From positions 78,632 through 142,631 of the forward strand of contig JBBINY010000002.1 in the NCBI GenBank assembly GCA_037443645.1: a stretch of 64,000 bases of DNA, written 5' to 3'. Under the pieces are notes generated by a model. That model was given only the letters and a program-made list of their open reading frames with translations. It ran no database searches and was not told where the DNA came from. This DNA is from UBA2336 sp037443645. Lineage in GTDB: Bacteria; Bacteroidota; Bacteroidia; Cytophagales; Cyclobacteriaceae. Shown piece by piece: positions 26,570-35,900 of this stretch. Each line of letters opens with the position of its first letter. Positions within the stretch are counted from its first letter, which is position 1. A program made the translations under genes and the position numbers.

Positions 26570-27670
26570 ATGGAAGTTAAAGAATTGAAAAAAACCGGTT
26601 CTACCGATCTCTTCACCTCTCTGTCTGCACTTGGCCATGAGCAAGTAGTATTTTGTCATGATGAGGTAACCGGTTTAAAAGCAATCATTGGTATTCACAA
26701 CACCACGTTAGGTCCGGCATTAGGAGGAACACGCATGTGGAAATATGCCACCGAGCAGGAAGCGCTTACGGATGTCCTGCGGTTGAGTCGTGGCATGACG
26801 TTCAAAGCTGCAATTAGCGGATTAAACCTGGGGGGAGGTAAGGCTGTGATCATTGGCGATGCCAAAACCATGAAGACCGAGGCCTTTTTACGCAGGTTCG
26901 GAAAGTTCGTGAATAGCCTGGGCGGTAAATACATTACAGCCGAAGACGTGAACATGAAAACTGCCGACATGGAGTTTATTGCCATGGAAACGAAGCACGT
27001 AACCGGCTTGCCCGAATCGGCAGGTGGTGGCGGTGATCCCTCGCCTGTTACGGCCTATGGTACATACCTCGGCATGAAGGCCAGTGCAAAGAAAGTGTTT
27101 GGCACAGATAGCCTGGCAGGAAAAAAAGTGGCGGTTCAGGGAGTTGGTCAGGTGGGCATGCACCTGGTTGAATACCTGGTTAAGGAAAATGCAATCGTTT
27201 ATATTTCCGATATATCCGAAGAAAAGGTTAAGACGGTAGCAGCCCGGTTTGGAGTGAATACGGTTTCGCAGGAGGCCATTTACGATCTGGATGTTGATGT
27301 GTATGCTCCGTGTGCATTGGGCGCCACCTTGAATGACACTACAATTCCAAGGTTGAAGTGCAGCATTATAGCCGGAGCGGCCAACAACCAGTTGAAGGAT
27401 GAAGTGAAACACGGGTACATGCTGATTGACCGCAACATTACCTATGCCCCCGACTTCCTGATTAATGCGGGTGGGTTGATCAATGTCTATAATGAATACC
27501 TGGGTAATTATAACCGTCAGCGGGTGTTTGAACAGGCCGAACGGATTTACACCACCTGCCTTGATATTTTTGATCTGGCCTCGAAAGAAAAAATCAACAC
27601 CCAGGAAGCTGCAATAAAAATAGCTGAGAAACGGATTGAAGAAGTGGGGAGAATACGGATACCCCGGTAA
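26570..27670 (+). CDS. Leucine (branched-chain amino acid) dehydrogenase
   Basis: 366 aa. NAD-dependent oxidative deamination of Leu, Val or Ile to the 2-oxo acid, linking amino-acid catabolism to branched-chain fatty-acid precursors. Catalytic lysines Lys79 (GMTFKAA) and Lys91 (GLNLGGGKAVIIGD) fit the Glu/Leu/Phe/Val dehydrogenase signature; the Rossmann domain starts at VAVQGVGQVGMHLVEYL (about 190). Total length is normal. It is preceded by a TAATTTTG box and ends with a strong terminator at 27681, so is monocistronic. Confidence 0.93.
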   Translation: MEVKELKKTGSTDLFTSLSALGHEQVVFCHDEVTGLKAIIGIHNTTLGPALGGTRMWKYATEQEALTDVLRLSRGMTFKAAISGLNLGGGKAVIIGDAKTMKTEAFLRRFGKFVNSLGGKYITAEDVNMKTADMEFIAMETKHVTGLPESAGGGGDPSPVTAYGTYLGMKASAKKVFGTDSLAGKKVAVQGVGQVGMHLVEYLVKENAIVYISDISEEKVKTVAARFGVNTVSQEAIYDLDVDVYAPCALGATLNDTTIPRLKCSIIAGAANNQLKDEVKHGYMLIDRNITYAPDFLINAGGLINVYNEYLGNYNRQRVFEQAERIYTTCLDIFDLASKEKINTQEAAIKIAEKRIEEVGRIRIPR

Positions 27671-27680
27671 ATAATCATTA

Positions 27681-27709
27681 AAACCCGCATGATGAATGCG
27701 GGTTTTTTA
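27681..27709 (+). terminator. Rho-independent terminator after the leucine dehydrogenase gene
   Basis: Stem ACCCGCAT (27683-27690) with ATGCGGGT (27695-27702), 4-base loop, flanked by AAA upstream and followed by TTTTTATTTT. It begins 10 bases after the stop codon. Confidence 0.9.
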
Positions 27710-27728
27710 TTTTCAGGGAATCAACGAG

Positions 27729-27736
27729 TATCTTTG
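27729..27736 (+). promoter_or_regulatory. -7 box TATCTTTG before nusB
   Basis: Perfect TAnnTTTG match ending 16 bases before the ATG at 27753 and just after the terminator of the preceding gene. The T-rich tail of that terminator lies where a -33 element would be. Confidence 0.6.
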
Positions 27737-27752
27737 GCTGTTCTTTGAAACC

Positions 27753-28892
27753 ATGCTCAATCGCAGAAGCCTCCGGATTAAAGTTATGCAAAACCTGTTT
27801 GCATTTCATCAAAGCAAAGAGGCTAATGCTCAACTATGCTCCGATCGGATTGAGGAGATTTTTTCCCCTGATCTGAATTCCATGGAAGTGCAGGACAAGA
27901 AACTTCTCAATCAACAGAAGGCACAAGCGTTGAAACTCTTTAAAAAGGTTTTCGAATCGGGCGATCCATTACCGGATAATCTGGATGACAAAATCAAAAA
28001 AGCCGTTACTGATTCATTGGATTTTTATCAGCAGAGCGAACAGAAGGATTTTGCCTACTTTAAGTCCAACCTTGTTCAGGGAGTGAAGCAAATCTTTGAG
28101 CAGTATTTATCGGTGCTGAACCTGGCCTCAGCGCTGGCCCATGCAGCCGAGGAAGACAAAAAAATCAACCATAAGAATTTTATAAACAACAAGTGGATTG
28201 TAGCCTTCCAGGAAAATGAAGAATTGAAGGCGAAAAGCAACAAAACAGCCATAGCATGGACGATGCGCTCAAACCTGGTGAAACAATGGTTTCGCGATGT
28301 GGTAAAGCAGGATGCTGAATACATGGCATACCTTGATCGGAAAAGCCCATCACTTGACGAACAGAAAAAGCTCATACATCATTTGTTTCGGAAATTGATT
28401 TTAGGCAAAACCATTATCAACGACTACTTCGAATCGGAAGTATTGCGCTGGGCCGAAGACCGGGAGATTGTGAAAGGCATGGTCGAAAAGACGGTCAAAT
28501 CCTACAACCCGGAGTCCGGCAAGCCCCTGCACCTGCATGAACTCTCCTTGAACTGGGAAGAAGATGAAGAGTTTATTGACCGGCTGTTTACCGATGCGGC
28601 CAACTTGCCGGATGATCTGCAACAGTGCATCGCCAAAAACACACGCAACTGGGAGGTTGACCGCCTGCCGTTAACCGACCGGGTAATCCTTGAAATGGCA
28701 TTGGCGGAATTAACGGGCTTTCAGAGCATACCTGTTAAAGTTACCATCAACGAGTACATTGAGCTGGCAAAAAACTACAGCACCCCCAAGAGCAGGCAGT
28801 TCATTAACGGAATACTGGATGTCATCTCGAAAGAGCTGAAATCGGCCGGTACGTTAAAGAAGAGCGGGCGTGGACTTTTGGATAACAAATAA
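27753..28892 (+). CDS. nusB: Transcription antitermination factor NusB (long Bacteroidota form)
   Basis: 379 aa from ATG at 27753 (MLNRRSLRIKVMQNLFAFHQS). The NusB fold occupies the C-terminal part (about 230-370): NWEVDRLPLTDRVILEMALAEL, then VKVTINEYIELAKNYSTPKSRQFINGILD, the family signature. The N-terminal ~220 residues are an extra helical region typical of NusB in this phylum. NusB binds boxA RNA with NusE during rRNA transcription. It is the first gene of a run through ytxH, DUF1573 and yajC, and has its own TATCTTTG box. Confidence 0.93.
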   Translation: MLNRRSLRIKVMQNLFAFHQSKEANAQLCSDRIEEIFSPDLNSMEVQDKKLLNQQKAQALKLFKKVFESGDPLPDNLDDKIKKAVTDSLDFYQQSEQKDFAYFKSNLVQGVKQIFEQYLSVLNLASALAHAAEEDKKINHKNFINNKWIVAFQENEELKAKSNKTAIAWTMRSNLVKQWFRDVVKQDAEYMAYLDRKSPSLDEQKKLIHHLFRKLILGKTIINDYFESEVLRWAEDREIVKGMVEKTVKSYNPESGKPLHLHELSLNWEEDEEFIDRLFTDAANLPDDLQQCIAKNTRNWEVDRLPLTDRVILEMALAELTGFQSIPVKVTINEYIELAKNYSTPKSRQFINGILDVISKELKSAGTLKKSGRGLLDNK

Positions 28893-28935
28893 TCGGGTAA
28901 ATGCGTAAACTTGTAGCCCAAAGGGTTACAATGTG

Positions 28936-28943
28936 TATTTTTG
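28936..28943 (+). promoter_or_regulatory. -7 box TATTTTTG before the YtxH gene
   Basis: Perfect TAnnTTTG match ending 57 bases before the ATG at 29001. A TTG at 28911-28913 lies 22 bases upstream and could serve as the -33 element. Confidence 0.5.
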
Positions 28944-29000
28944 AGCGGTTTTTTGAGGGAACGATTGTAATCCGGAAGGTTAGCGTGAAATTTAACGAGT

Positions 29001-29315
29001 ATGAGTAAACGTGGAGGAAATACACTATTGGCTTTTATCGTTGGGGCGGCTACCGGAGCCATTCTAGGCATTCTGTATGCACCCGATAAGGGCATTAACA
29101 CCAGGCAAAAGCTTTCCTTTCAGCTTGAAAAGTACCGAAACATGCTTCAGAACCTGGTGAACGATTTAATTGACGGAAAGGATAGCCCCCTAACCAGTGA
29201 GGCAAAATCGCAAGGCCAGCGCGTGGTCGATGATGCCAAACTGAAGGCCGAAAAACTTTTAGAAGATGTAGATGAACTTTTAGGACAGATAAAAGGTAAG
29301 AAAGGAAAAAGTTAA
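29001..29315 (+). CDS. YtxH domain protein
   Basis: 104 aa. The N-terminal Gly/Ala-rich membrane segment (LLAFIVGAATGAILGILYAPDKG, about residues 8-30) is the YtxH hallmark, followed by an amphipathic helix with many Lys and Asp/Glu residues. YtxH proteins are small membrane-anchored proteins with a stress-related expression in Bacillus; their function is unknown. It is followed after 15 bases by the DUF1573 lipoprotein gene, probably in one transcript. Confidence 0.85.
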   Translation: MSKRGGNTLLAFIVGAATGAILGILYAPDKGINTRQKLSFQLEKYRNMLQNLVNDLIDGKDSPLTSEAKSQGQRVVDDAKLKAEKLLEDVDELLGQIKGKKGKS

Positions 29316-29330
29316 ACCAAGTTGAACGCC

Positions 29331-29861
29331 ATGAATATACGTTTGATGATGTTGATTGTGATTGCCGGCCTGTTGGTTTCGTGCAAAGACAAAGATGCAG
29401 AGAAAAAAATTGCAGCATTGGAAGCCCGACTGTCGCAACTGGAAGGTGGAAAGGGAAGCCAATCGCCTGCGTTTACCCCTACCGACAAAAGTGGGCAGCC
29501 TGAGGAAAAACCTGAAGGGCCTCTGCCGATGATTGCGTTTGAAAAAACTGAGCATGATTTCGGCACTATAAACGAAGGTCAAAAGGTAACCTACACGTAT
29601 AAGTTTAAGAATACAGGCGAAGCGCCACTTATTATCCAGAGCGCGCAACCTTCGTGTGGGTGTACCGTGCCCGAATGGTCACGAGATCCCATTCCGGTGG
29701 GTGGAGAAGGGTTTGTAAAGGCAGAGTTTGACAGCAGTGGCAAGCCTAACATCCAAAACAAAACCATTACGGTTACAGCTAATACCTGGCCTAAAACCAC
29801 AATACTCCGGTTCAAGGCTATGGTTACGCCTAAAGATCAGGCGCAGGGACCCACAAAATAA
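29331..29861 (+). CDS. DUF1573 lipoprotein
   Basis: 176 aa from ATG at 29331 (MNIRLMMLIVIAG); a TTG three codons earlier is possible but less likely. Lipobox LLVSC, then a short coiled-coil (KKIAALEARLSQLEGG), a Pro/Lys/Glu-rich linker, and the DUF1573 immunoglobulin-like domain from about residue 70: FEKTEHDFGTINEGQKVTY, YKFKNTGEAPLII, then SCGCTVPEWS. The SCGCT motif is characteristic. The family is common in Bacteroidota cell envelopes but uncharacterised. It ends before a strong terminator at 29878. Confidence 0.9.
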   Translation: MNIRLMMLIVIAGLLVSCKDKDAEKKIAALEARLSQLEGGKGSQSPAFTPTDKSGQPEEKPEGPLPMIAFEKTEHDFGTINEGQKVTYTYKFKNTGEAPLIIQSAQPSCGCTVPEWSRDPIPVGGEGFVKAEFDSSGKPNIQNKTITVTANTWPKTTILRFKAMVTPKDQAQGPTK

Positions 29862-29877
29862 TTTAAAGAGTACCCAG

Positions 29878-29922
29878 GCATCCCAAGCCCCTGCCTCTGC
29901 GGTCGGGGTTTGGGATGCTTGC
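29878..29922 (+). terminator. Strong hairpin terminator after DUF1573, overlapping the yajC promoter
   Basis: A 14-base-pair stem, with one G-T pair, joins 29878-29891 to 29905-29918 around a 13-base loop, followed by TTGCTTTT. It starts 17 bases after the stop. The right arm contains the TTTG (29909-29912) that also fits as the -33 element of the following promoter. Confidence 0.85.
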
Positions 29923-29940
29923 TTTTAAGGCATACCTTTG
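29909..29940 (+). promoter_or_regulatory. Promoter of yajC: TTTG - 20 bases - TACCTTTG
   Basis: TTTG at 29909-29912 and TACCTTTG at 29933-29940 are separated by exactly 20 bases, an exact fit to the Bacteroidota consensus. The -7 box ends 24 bases before the yajC ATG at 29965. The -33 element lies inside the terminator stem of the preceding gene. Confidence 0.75.
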
Positions 29941-29964
29941 CCAACCAATTTTTAACTCCAAACC

Positions 29965-30273
29965 ATGAACGCGATCTTACTTCAAGCACAAGCCCAGGGC
30001 GGAAATTACAGTTTCTACATCATGATGGGCTTAATGATCCTGATCTTTTATTTCTTCATGATCAGGCCACAACAGAAAAAGGCCAAAGACCAAAAAAAGT
30101 TTATTGACGAAATCCAGAAAGGAGACTATGTCGTTACCATTGGCGGAGCACACGGCCGGGTGGCTGAGTTGGAAGGCGATACGTTTATTCTTGAAGTTGA
30201 AAAAGGCGGCCGGATACGATTCAACAAGTCAGCCATTTCACTGGAAGCAAGCCGGGCGGCCAACAAGAAGTAA
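29965..30273 (+). CDS. yajC: Preprotein translocase subunit YajC
   Basis: 102 aa. One transmembrane helix (FYIMMGLMILIFYFFMIRPQQK, about 18-38) with the family motif RPQQKK, then a small cytosolic domain with GDYVVTIGGAHGRVAEL and VEKGGRIRFNKSAI. It is the accessory subunit of the SecDF-YajC complex. It lies 6 bases upstream of the YbbR gene. Confidence 0.95.
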   Translation: MNAILLQAQAQGGNYSFYIMMGLMILIFYFFMIRPQQKKAKDQKKFIDEIQKGDYVVTIGGAHGRVAELEGDTFILEVEKGGRIRFNKSAISLEASRAANKK

Positions 30274-30279
30274 ACCCTG

Positions 30280-31221
30280 ATGGGCTTTGTCAGTTCGATA
30301 TTGAGCATCTTTCGATTTAACAAAAGGAACTGGAAAGCCATCGTGCTATGCTTCTTTGCTGCAACTGTGTTCTGGTTCTTTAATGCCCTCAACAAAAACT
30401 ATGCAGCCAACATCGGGTTTCAAATTGTGTTTGACTACGACCAGGAGAAATACGTTCCTGCAAAAGAGCTGCCCGATAAAATACGCCTGAATGTAAGCGG
30501 CAACGGTTGGGATTTGTTTCGGAGAAGTTCAGGGCTAAAGGTTCCTCCGCTGATAATTCCTCTTGATCGTCCAGCGGAAGTGAAGAAAATAGTAGGGTCA
30601 AGTTTACCCCCACTATTTTCTACCCAGTTGGAGGGGCTTCAGATAAATTTTGTGTTAGCCGACACGATTTATCTGGACATCAACCCGAAGACCAAACGGG
30701 TTGTAAGATTGTCAGTTGATTCAGTGAGCAGGTACATTCACCCGAATTATGGTATTGCAAGCCCGGTAACCATCATTCCGGATTCGGTGCTTCTTGAAGG
30801 ACCCGAAAGACTGATTAACACTTTACCCCCGGTCCTTGCGTTATCACTGCCGGATGAACGGATTCGAAACCCGTACAATGAAATTGTGGAGGTTAACGTT
30901 GGGCATGAGACCATCAATCGAACACCACCGGTAGCAAGGGTATCCTTTGCCGTTGAGAGTCTTCAAGAAGTAACCCGTACCTGTCCGATCCACCTGGTTA
31001 ACGTACCTCAGCGGTTGCGTACCGCTCTTGAAAGGGATTATGTTACGGTTACTTTCTTAGTACCTGCATCTGGCGCAAAATTAATAGACACCGATTCCAT
31101 CAGTGCTGAAATTGACATGCTCCATGTTCCTCAGGGCAGGCATCAGGTGGCTCCCCGTTTGGTTGGGTTGCCTCCGTATAGTCGTGTTGTACGGGTTGAC
31201 AGCGTTACTGTTTCCTATTAG
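30280..31221 (+). CDS. YbbR-like domain protein (CdaR-related)
   Basis: 313 aa. One N-terminal membrane helix (AIVLCFFAATVFWFFNALNK, about 20-40) places the rest outside the inner membrane. The remaining part holds YbbR-type beta domains, seen as repeats of hydrophobic strands with the motif SPVTIIPDSVLLEGPERLI. In Firmicutes YbbR (CdaR) regulates the c-di-AMP cyclase CdaA; no cdaA gene is adjacent here, so that role is only a possibility. Three bases separate it from coaE. Confidence 0.85.
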   Translation: MGFVSSILSIFRFNKRNWKAIVLCFFAATVFWFFNALNKNYAANIGFQIVFDYDQEKYVPAKELPDKIRLNVSGNGWDLFRRSSGLKVPPLIIPLDRPAEVKKIVGSSLPPLFSTQLEGLQINFVLADTIYLDINPKTKRVVRLSVDSVSRYIHPNYGIASPVTIIPDSVLLEGPERLINTLPPVLALSLPDERIRNPYNEIVEVNVGHETINRTPPVARVSFAVESLQEVTRTCPIHLVNVPQRLRTALERDYVTVTFLVPASGAKLIDTDSISAEIDMLHVPQGRHQVAPRLVGLPPYSRVVRVDSVTVSY

Positions 31222-31224
31222 AAC

Positions 31225-31824
31225 ATGCCCTTGCAAATTGGCATAACGGGTGGCATAGGGTCAGGCAAGAGCACGGTTTGTCGTATCTTCGGCTTACTGG
31301 GTGTTCCTGTTTATGATGCCGACAGCCGTGCGAAATCCGTAATGACCTCCGATGGAATACTCATCGCGGCCATTAAGAAAGAATTCGGAAGTTTGTCGTT
31401 TCGTGAAGATGGGAGCCTGAATAACGAATACCTGGCGAAAGCGGTTTTTGGTAATGACGAAAGGCTCCAGGTTCTAAACAAACTGGTTCATCCTGCGGTG
31501 GGTGCCGATTATAAAAAGTGGATAGGGCAGCAGGTAGCCAGCCGGTATGTACTTAAAGAAGCAGCCTTGTTGTATGAGGCTGGATCTTATGTGGAATTGG
31601 ATAAGGTAATCCTGGTTTATGCGCCCCAGGAATTGCGGGTAAAGCGGGTGTTACAGCGCGATCCAAACCGCACCAGGCAGCAAATCCTGAATATTATGGC
31701 CAGGCAGCTAAACGATGAGGAGAAACGAAACCGGGCCGACTTTGTTATTGTTAACGATGATACGCAACTGGTTATTCCCCAGGTGCTGAGGCTCCACGAA
31801 ATGTTTGGGAATATGAATGCGTGA
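31225..31824 (+). CDS. coaE: Dephospho-CoA kinase CoaE
   Basis: 199 aa, normal length. It phosphorylates dephospho-CoA at the 3' hydroxyl, the last step of CoA synthesis. P-loop GITGGIGSGKST at residues 5-16, then VPVYDADSRAK, followed by the HPAVG and LKEAALLYEAG stretches of the family. It is the last gene of the nusB-to-coaE run; the RND operon begins 18 bases later on the same strand. Confidence 0.95.
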   Translation: MPLQIGITGGIGSGKSTVCRIFGLLGVPVYDADSRAKSVMTSDGILIAAIKKEFGSLSFREDGSLNNEYLAKAVFGNDERLQVLNKLVHPAVGADYKKWIGQQVASRYVLKEAALLYEAGSYVELDKVILVYAPQELRVKRVLQRDPNRTRQQILNIMARQLNDEEKRNRADFVIVNDDTQLVIPQVLRLHEMFGNMNA

Positions 31825-31842
31825 TTATCTGACACTGTTTTC

Positions 31843-32913
31843 ATGAAGAAGAAAATAATTACAGGGGTTGTCGTAGTGGCCATCGTTTTTCTTGTGGCAC
31901 TGCCTAAACTGAACCTGTTTAGCAATGAAGAAAAAACTCCACAGGCAGGAGGCCCGGTGCCGGGGCCAATGGCGTTGCAGGTTAACGCGTTGGTCGTGAA
32001 ACCGGAAAAACTGGACAACAAGCTGGTATTTACAGGCTCCGTATTGCCCAACGAATCGCTTGAACTTCGTGTGGAATCATCAGGCAAAATTCACCGGATT
32101 TATTTTGAAGAAGGAAAGTCCGTAACCAAAGGTCAGTTGCTGTTGGAAATCAATGATGATGAGCTCGTAGCTCAACTGCAGAAGCAACGGTATAATCAAA
32201 AGCTTAATCAGGATAATGAATTCCGGCAACGCAAACTGCTGGAGAAAGATGCCATCAGCCGTGAGGAGTACGACAATGCACTGAACCGGCTCAATACATC
32301 TATTGCCGATATTAAATTACTGGAAGCCCAAATTGCAAAAACACGCATCATAGCTCCGTTTGATGGTGTTATCGGCTTACGCTTTGTGAGCGAAGGAGCG
32401 TATGTGAACTCAAATACAACGGTGGCAACGTTATATAGTCTTACACCAGCCAAAATTGATTTCAACGTACCCGGCAGGTACAGTACCCAGGTGCGCAGCG
32501 GAAAGAAAATAAGGTTTACCATAGAAAATGATCCGCGCGTTCTTGAAGGCGCGGTGTATGCAGTGGAACCACAGATAGACCTGAACACGCGCACCTTAAA
32601 AGTACGGGCTCTTGCCGACAACCCGGAGGGCCTGCTTTTGCCTGGTCAGTTTGTGCGTGTTGAGTTGATTCTGGATACGATTGACAATGCCTTACTGGCT
32701 CCGTCTGAAGCCCTGGTTCCGGAAATGCAAGGCCATAAAGTGTACGTTGCTTCCTCGGGCAAAGCAAAGGAAGTGAAAGTGGAAATTGGATTGCGGACTG
32801 ACCGGTTTGTTGAAATTGTTAACGGGTTGAGTGCGGGTGACACGTTAATTACAACAGGAATCCTGCAGTTACGCTCCGGACTTCCGGTGCAGTTGAATTT
32901 TATAAACCAGTAG
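31843..32913 (+). CDS. RND efflux periplasmic adaptor (membrane fusion protein)
   Basis: 356 aa. N-terminal membrane anchor or signal (about 5-25), no lipobox. From about 55 the barrel-sandwich hybrid: VLPNESLELRVESSGKIHRIYFEEGKSVTKGQLLLEI, an alpha-hairpin (EFRQRKLLEKDAISREEYDNALNRL), then the second half (RIIAPFDGVIGLRFVSEGAYV), beta-barrel and membrane-proximal domains. It links the inner-membrane pump at 32920 to the outer-membrane channel at 35973; all three genes lie in one operon with gaps of 6 and -4 bases. Confidence 0.94.
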   Translation: MKKKIITGVVVVAIVFLVALPKLNLFSNEEKTPQAGGPVPGPMALQVNALVVKPEKLDNKLVFTGSVLPNESLELRVESSGKIHRIYFEEGKSVTKGQLLLEINDDELVAQLQKQRYNQKLNQDNEFRQRKLLEKDAISREEYDNALNRLNTSIADIKLLEAQIAKTRIIAPFDGVIGLRFVSEGAYVNSNTTVATLYSLTPAKIDFNVPGRYSTQVRSGKKIRFTIENDPRVLEGAVYAVEPQIDLNTRTLKVRALADNPEGLLLPGQFVRVELILDTIDNALLAPSEALVPEMQGHKVYVASSGKAKEVKVEIGLRTDRFVEIVNGLSAGDTLITTGILQLRSGLPVQLNFINQ

Positions 32914-32919
32914 GAGAAG

Positions 32920-35900
32920 GTGGCAAGTCTATCGACCATAAGCATTAACCGGCCTGTACTTTCCATTGTGATGTCGCTGGTTATTATCCTGTTCGGGCTG
33001 ATCGGGTTTTCTTACCTGGGGGTGCGTGAATTTCCAAGTGTCGACCCTCCGGTTATCTCCGTTTCAACTACGTATGTTGGGGCCAATGCCGATATCATTG
33101 AATCGCAGATTACCGAGCCGTTGGAGGAGGCCATAAATGGTATTCAGGGTATTCGCATGATCAACTCTACCAGTCGGGAAGGGCGTAGTAATATTTCGGT
33201 GGAGTTCGAACTGGGGATAGATCTTGAAGCAGCGGCAAATGATGTGCGCAATAAGGTATCGGGTGCATTGAGTCGCCTGCCTCCTGATGTGAATCCGCCC
33301 GTTGTTGAAAAAGCGGATGCCGACTCCAGCCCCATTATGTTTTTAACCGTGATGAGTGACAAGCGCGACCCGCTTGAACTGTCGGGGATTACAGAAAATA
33401 TATTTAAGGAAAGGCTGCAAACCATACCGGGCATCAGTTCGGTGCAAATCTGGGGGCAGAAGCGGTACTCCATGAGGTTATGGATGGATCCTATCAAGCT
33501 GGCGTCACTCAAACTGGCACCCTCCGATGTTCTTCAGGCCGTTAACCGTGAGAATGTGGAGTTGCCTTCAGGCAGGGTGGAAGGACAAAACACGGAGCTA
33601 ACGGTGCGAACCATGGGCCGGCTTACAACCGTTGAGGATTTCGATAACCTGATTATCAAAGAAAGTGGAGACCAGGTTGTGCGTTTTCGCGATGTGGGTT
33701 ATGCACAACTCTATCCGGAAAATGACCGCACAATTTTGCGAAGAGATGGCGTGCCGGGAGTGGCACTGGCTGTTGTTGCACAACCCGGGGCCAACAATAT
33801 TGACATTGCGGATCGGCTCTATAAAAAACTGGATCAGATCAAACGCGACCTGCCTGCCGATGTGACTTACCAGATGAGTTATGACTCCACCAAGTATATA
33901 CTGGCTTCTATTAGCGAAGTGCAGGAAACCATCTTCATCGCTTTTACGCTGGTGCTTTCCATCATTTTCATTTTTCTGCGCGACTGGCGAACTACCTTAA
34001 TTCCTGTTGTAACCATTCCCATTTCGCTTATCGGTGCATTTTTCATTATGTACCTGTTGGGATTTACCATCAATGTATTAACCCTACTGGGTATTGTGCT
34101 GGCCATCGGGCTTGTGGTAGACGATGCGATTGTGGTTCTTGAAAACATTTACACAAAAGTAGAAGAAGGGGAAGATCCGGTAAATGCAGCCAAGCGAGGC
34201 ACAACGGAAATTTATTTCGCAGTAATATCCACTACGGTAGCGGTTGTGGCCGTGTTTCTGCCTGTTATTTTTTTACAGGGTTTAACCGGTCGGTTATTCC
34301 GCGAGTTTGGTTTGGTTGTGGCGAGTTCGGTGGTCATCTCCTCATTTGTATCCCTCACGCTTACACCCATGATGAGTTCCAGACTCTTGAAGAAGAGAGA
34401 AAAGCAAACCTGGCTGTACGTTGTAACGGAGCCGTTCTTTAACTGGCTCACCATTGGGTATAGTGATGCACTCAAAGCATTCATGAAGTACCGATGGATG
34501 GCTTTTGTTATTGTTTTGGCAGCGGGAGGACTGATCTATTATTTCGGGCTAATACTTCCCTCTGAGCTTGCCCCTATGGAAGACCGGAGCGAATTCCGGC
34601 TTCAGGCTCAGGCGGCTGAAGGAGCCACATTTGAATACATGGACAACTACGTTCGTGAACTTACAAATTTTGTGCAGCAGGAAGTTCCTGAATACGATGG
34701 CCTGGTTAGTGTAACTGCCCCTGGTTTCGGGGGATCAGGTGTTAATTCGGGCTTTGTGCGGGTTATCCTGAAGGAACCACAGGAGCGCACCAGAAGTCAA
34801 CAAGCGATAGTAGATGATGTGACCAAACAAGTGCGCAAATACAGCGGGGTTCGCACGTTTGTAACACAGGCCCAAACCATTGGCGACAGACGAGGAGGTT
34901 TTCCGGTGCAGTTTGTTATTCAGGCCGCTCACCTGGATAAACTCAAAGTTGTGCTTCCCGAGTTTTTAGACAAGGCAAGCGCGAGCCCGAAATTTGCGTT
35001 TGTCGATCTTGATCTGAAATTCAATAAGCCTGAAATCAACATCAATATCAATCGCGAAAAAGCACGCAACCTTGGGGTGAACATCATTGACATTGCGCAG
35101 ACGCTGCAACTCGGACTGAGTGGATCGCGGTTTGGATACTTTATTATGGATGGCAAACAATACCAGATTATCGGGCAGGTGGAACGGGCGGATCGTGATG
35201 AGCCGCTTGACCTTAAAACACTTTATGTCAAGAACAGACGCGGTGAATTGGTTCAGTTGGATAACCTTGTAACCATGCAGGAAAGCAGCAACCCACCTCA
35301 GCTCTACCGGTTTAACCGGTATTCATCAGCCAAAGTAAGCGCACAATTGGCCAATGGCGTAGCATTAGGCGATGGCATTAAGGAAATGGAACGCATTGCT
35401 GCGGAAGTACTGGATGAGACCTACTCTACCAGCCTGGATGGCGCATCGCGGCAATTTATGGAGAGTTCATCCACCATCTACCAGGCCTTCTTTATTGCGC
35501 TGGCCATCATCTACCTGGTGCTTGCCGGACAGTTTGAGAGTTTTAAGGATCCGTTCATCATTATGTTTACCGTACCATTGGCGCTGGCAGGGGCATTGCT
35601 CTCGCTCTGGTACTTTGATCAAACACTCAACATTTTCAGCCAGATCGGAATCATCATGCTCATCGGCCTGGTGACGAAAAACGGTATCCTGATTGTTGAA
35701 TTTGCCAACCAGCGTAAGGAACAGGGCATGAAACGGCTGGATGCCGTAATCGATGCGGCTGAATCAAGGTTCCGTCCGATTATTATGACCAGTCTTTCAA
35801 CAATCCTGGGAATTTTACCCATAGCCCTTGCATTGGGTGCCGGATCAGAGAGCCGTGTATCCATGGGGTTGGCAGTAATCGGGGGAATGTTGTTTGCTAC

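Noticed and set aside
29001..31824. c-di-AMP system built around the YbbR protein
   Set aside because: No diadenylate cyclase or phosphodiesterase gene is adjacent; YbbR alone is not enough to claim it.
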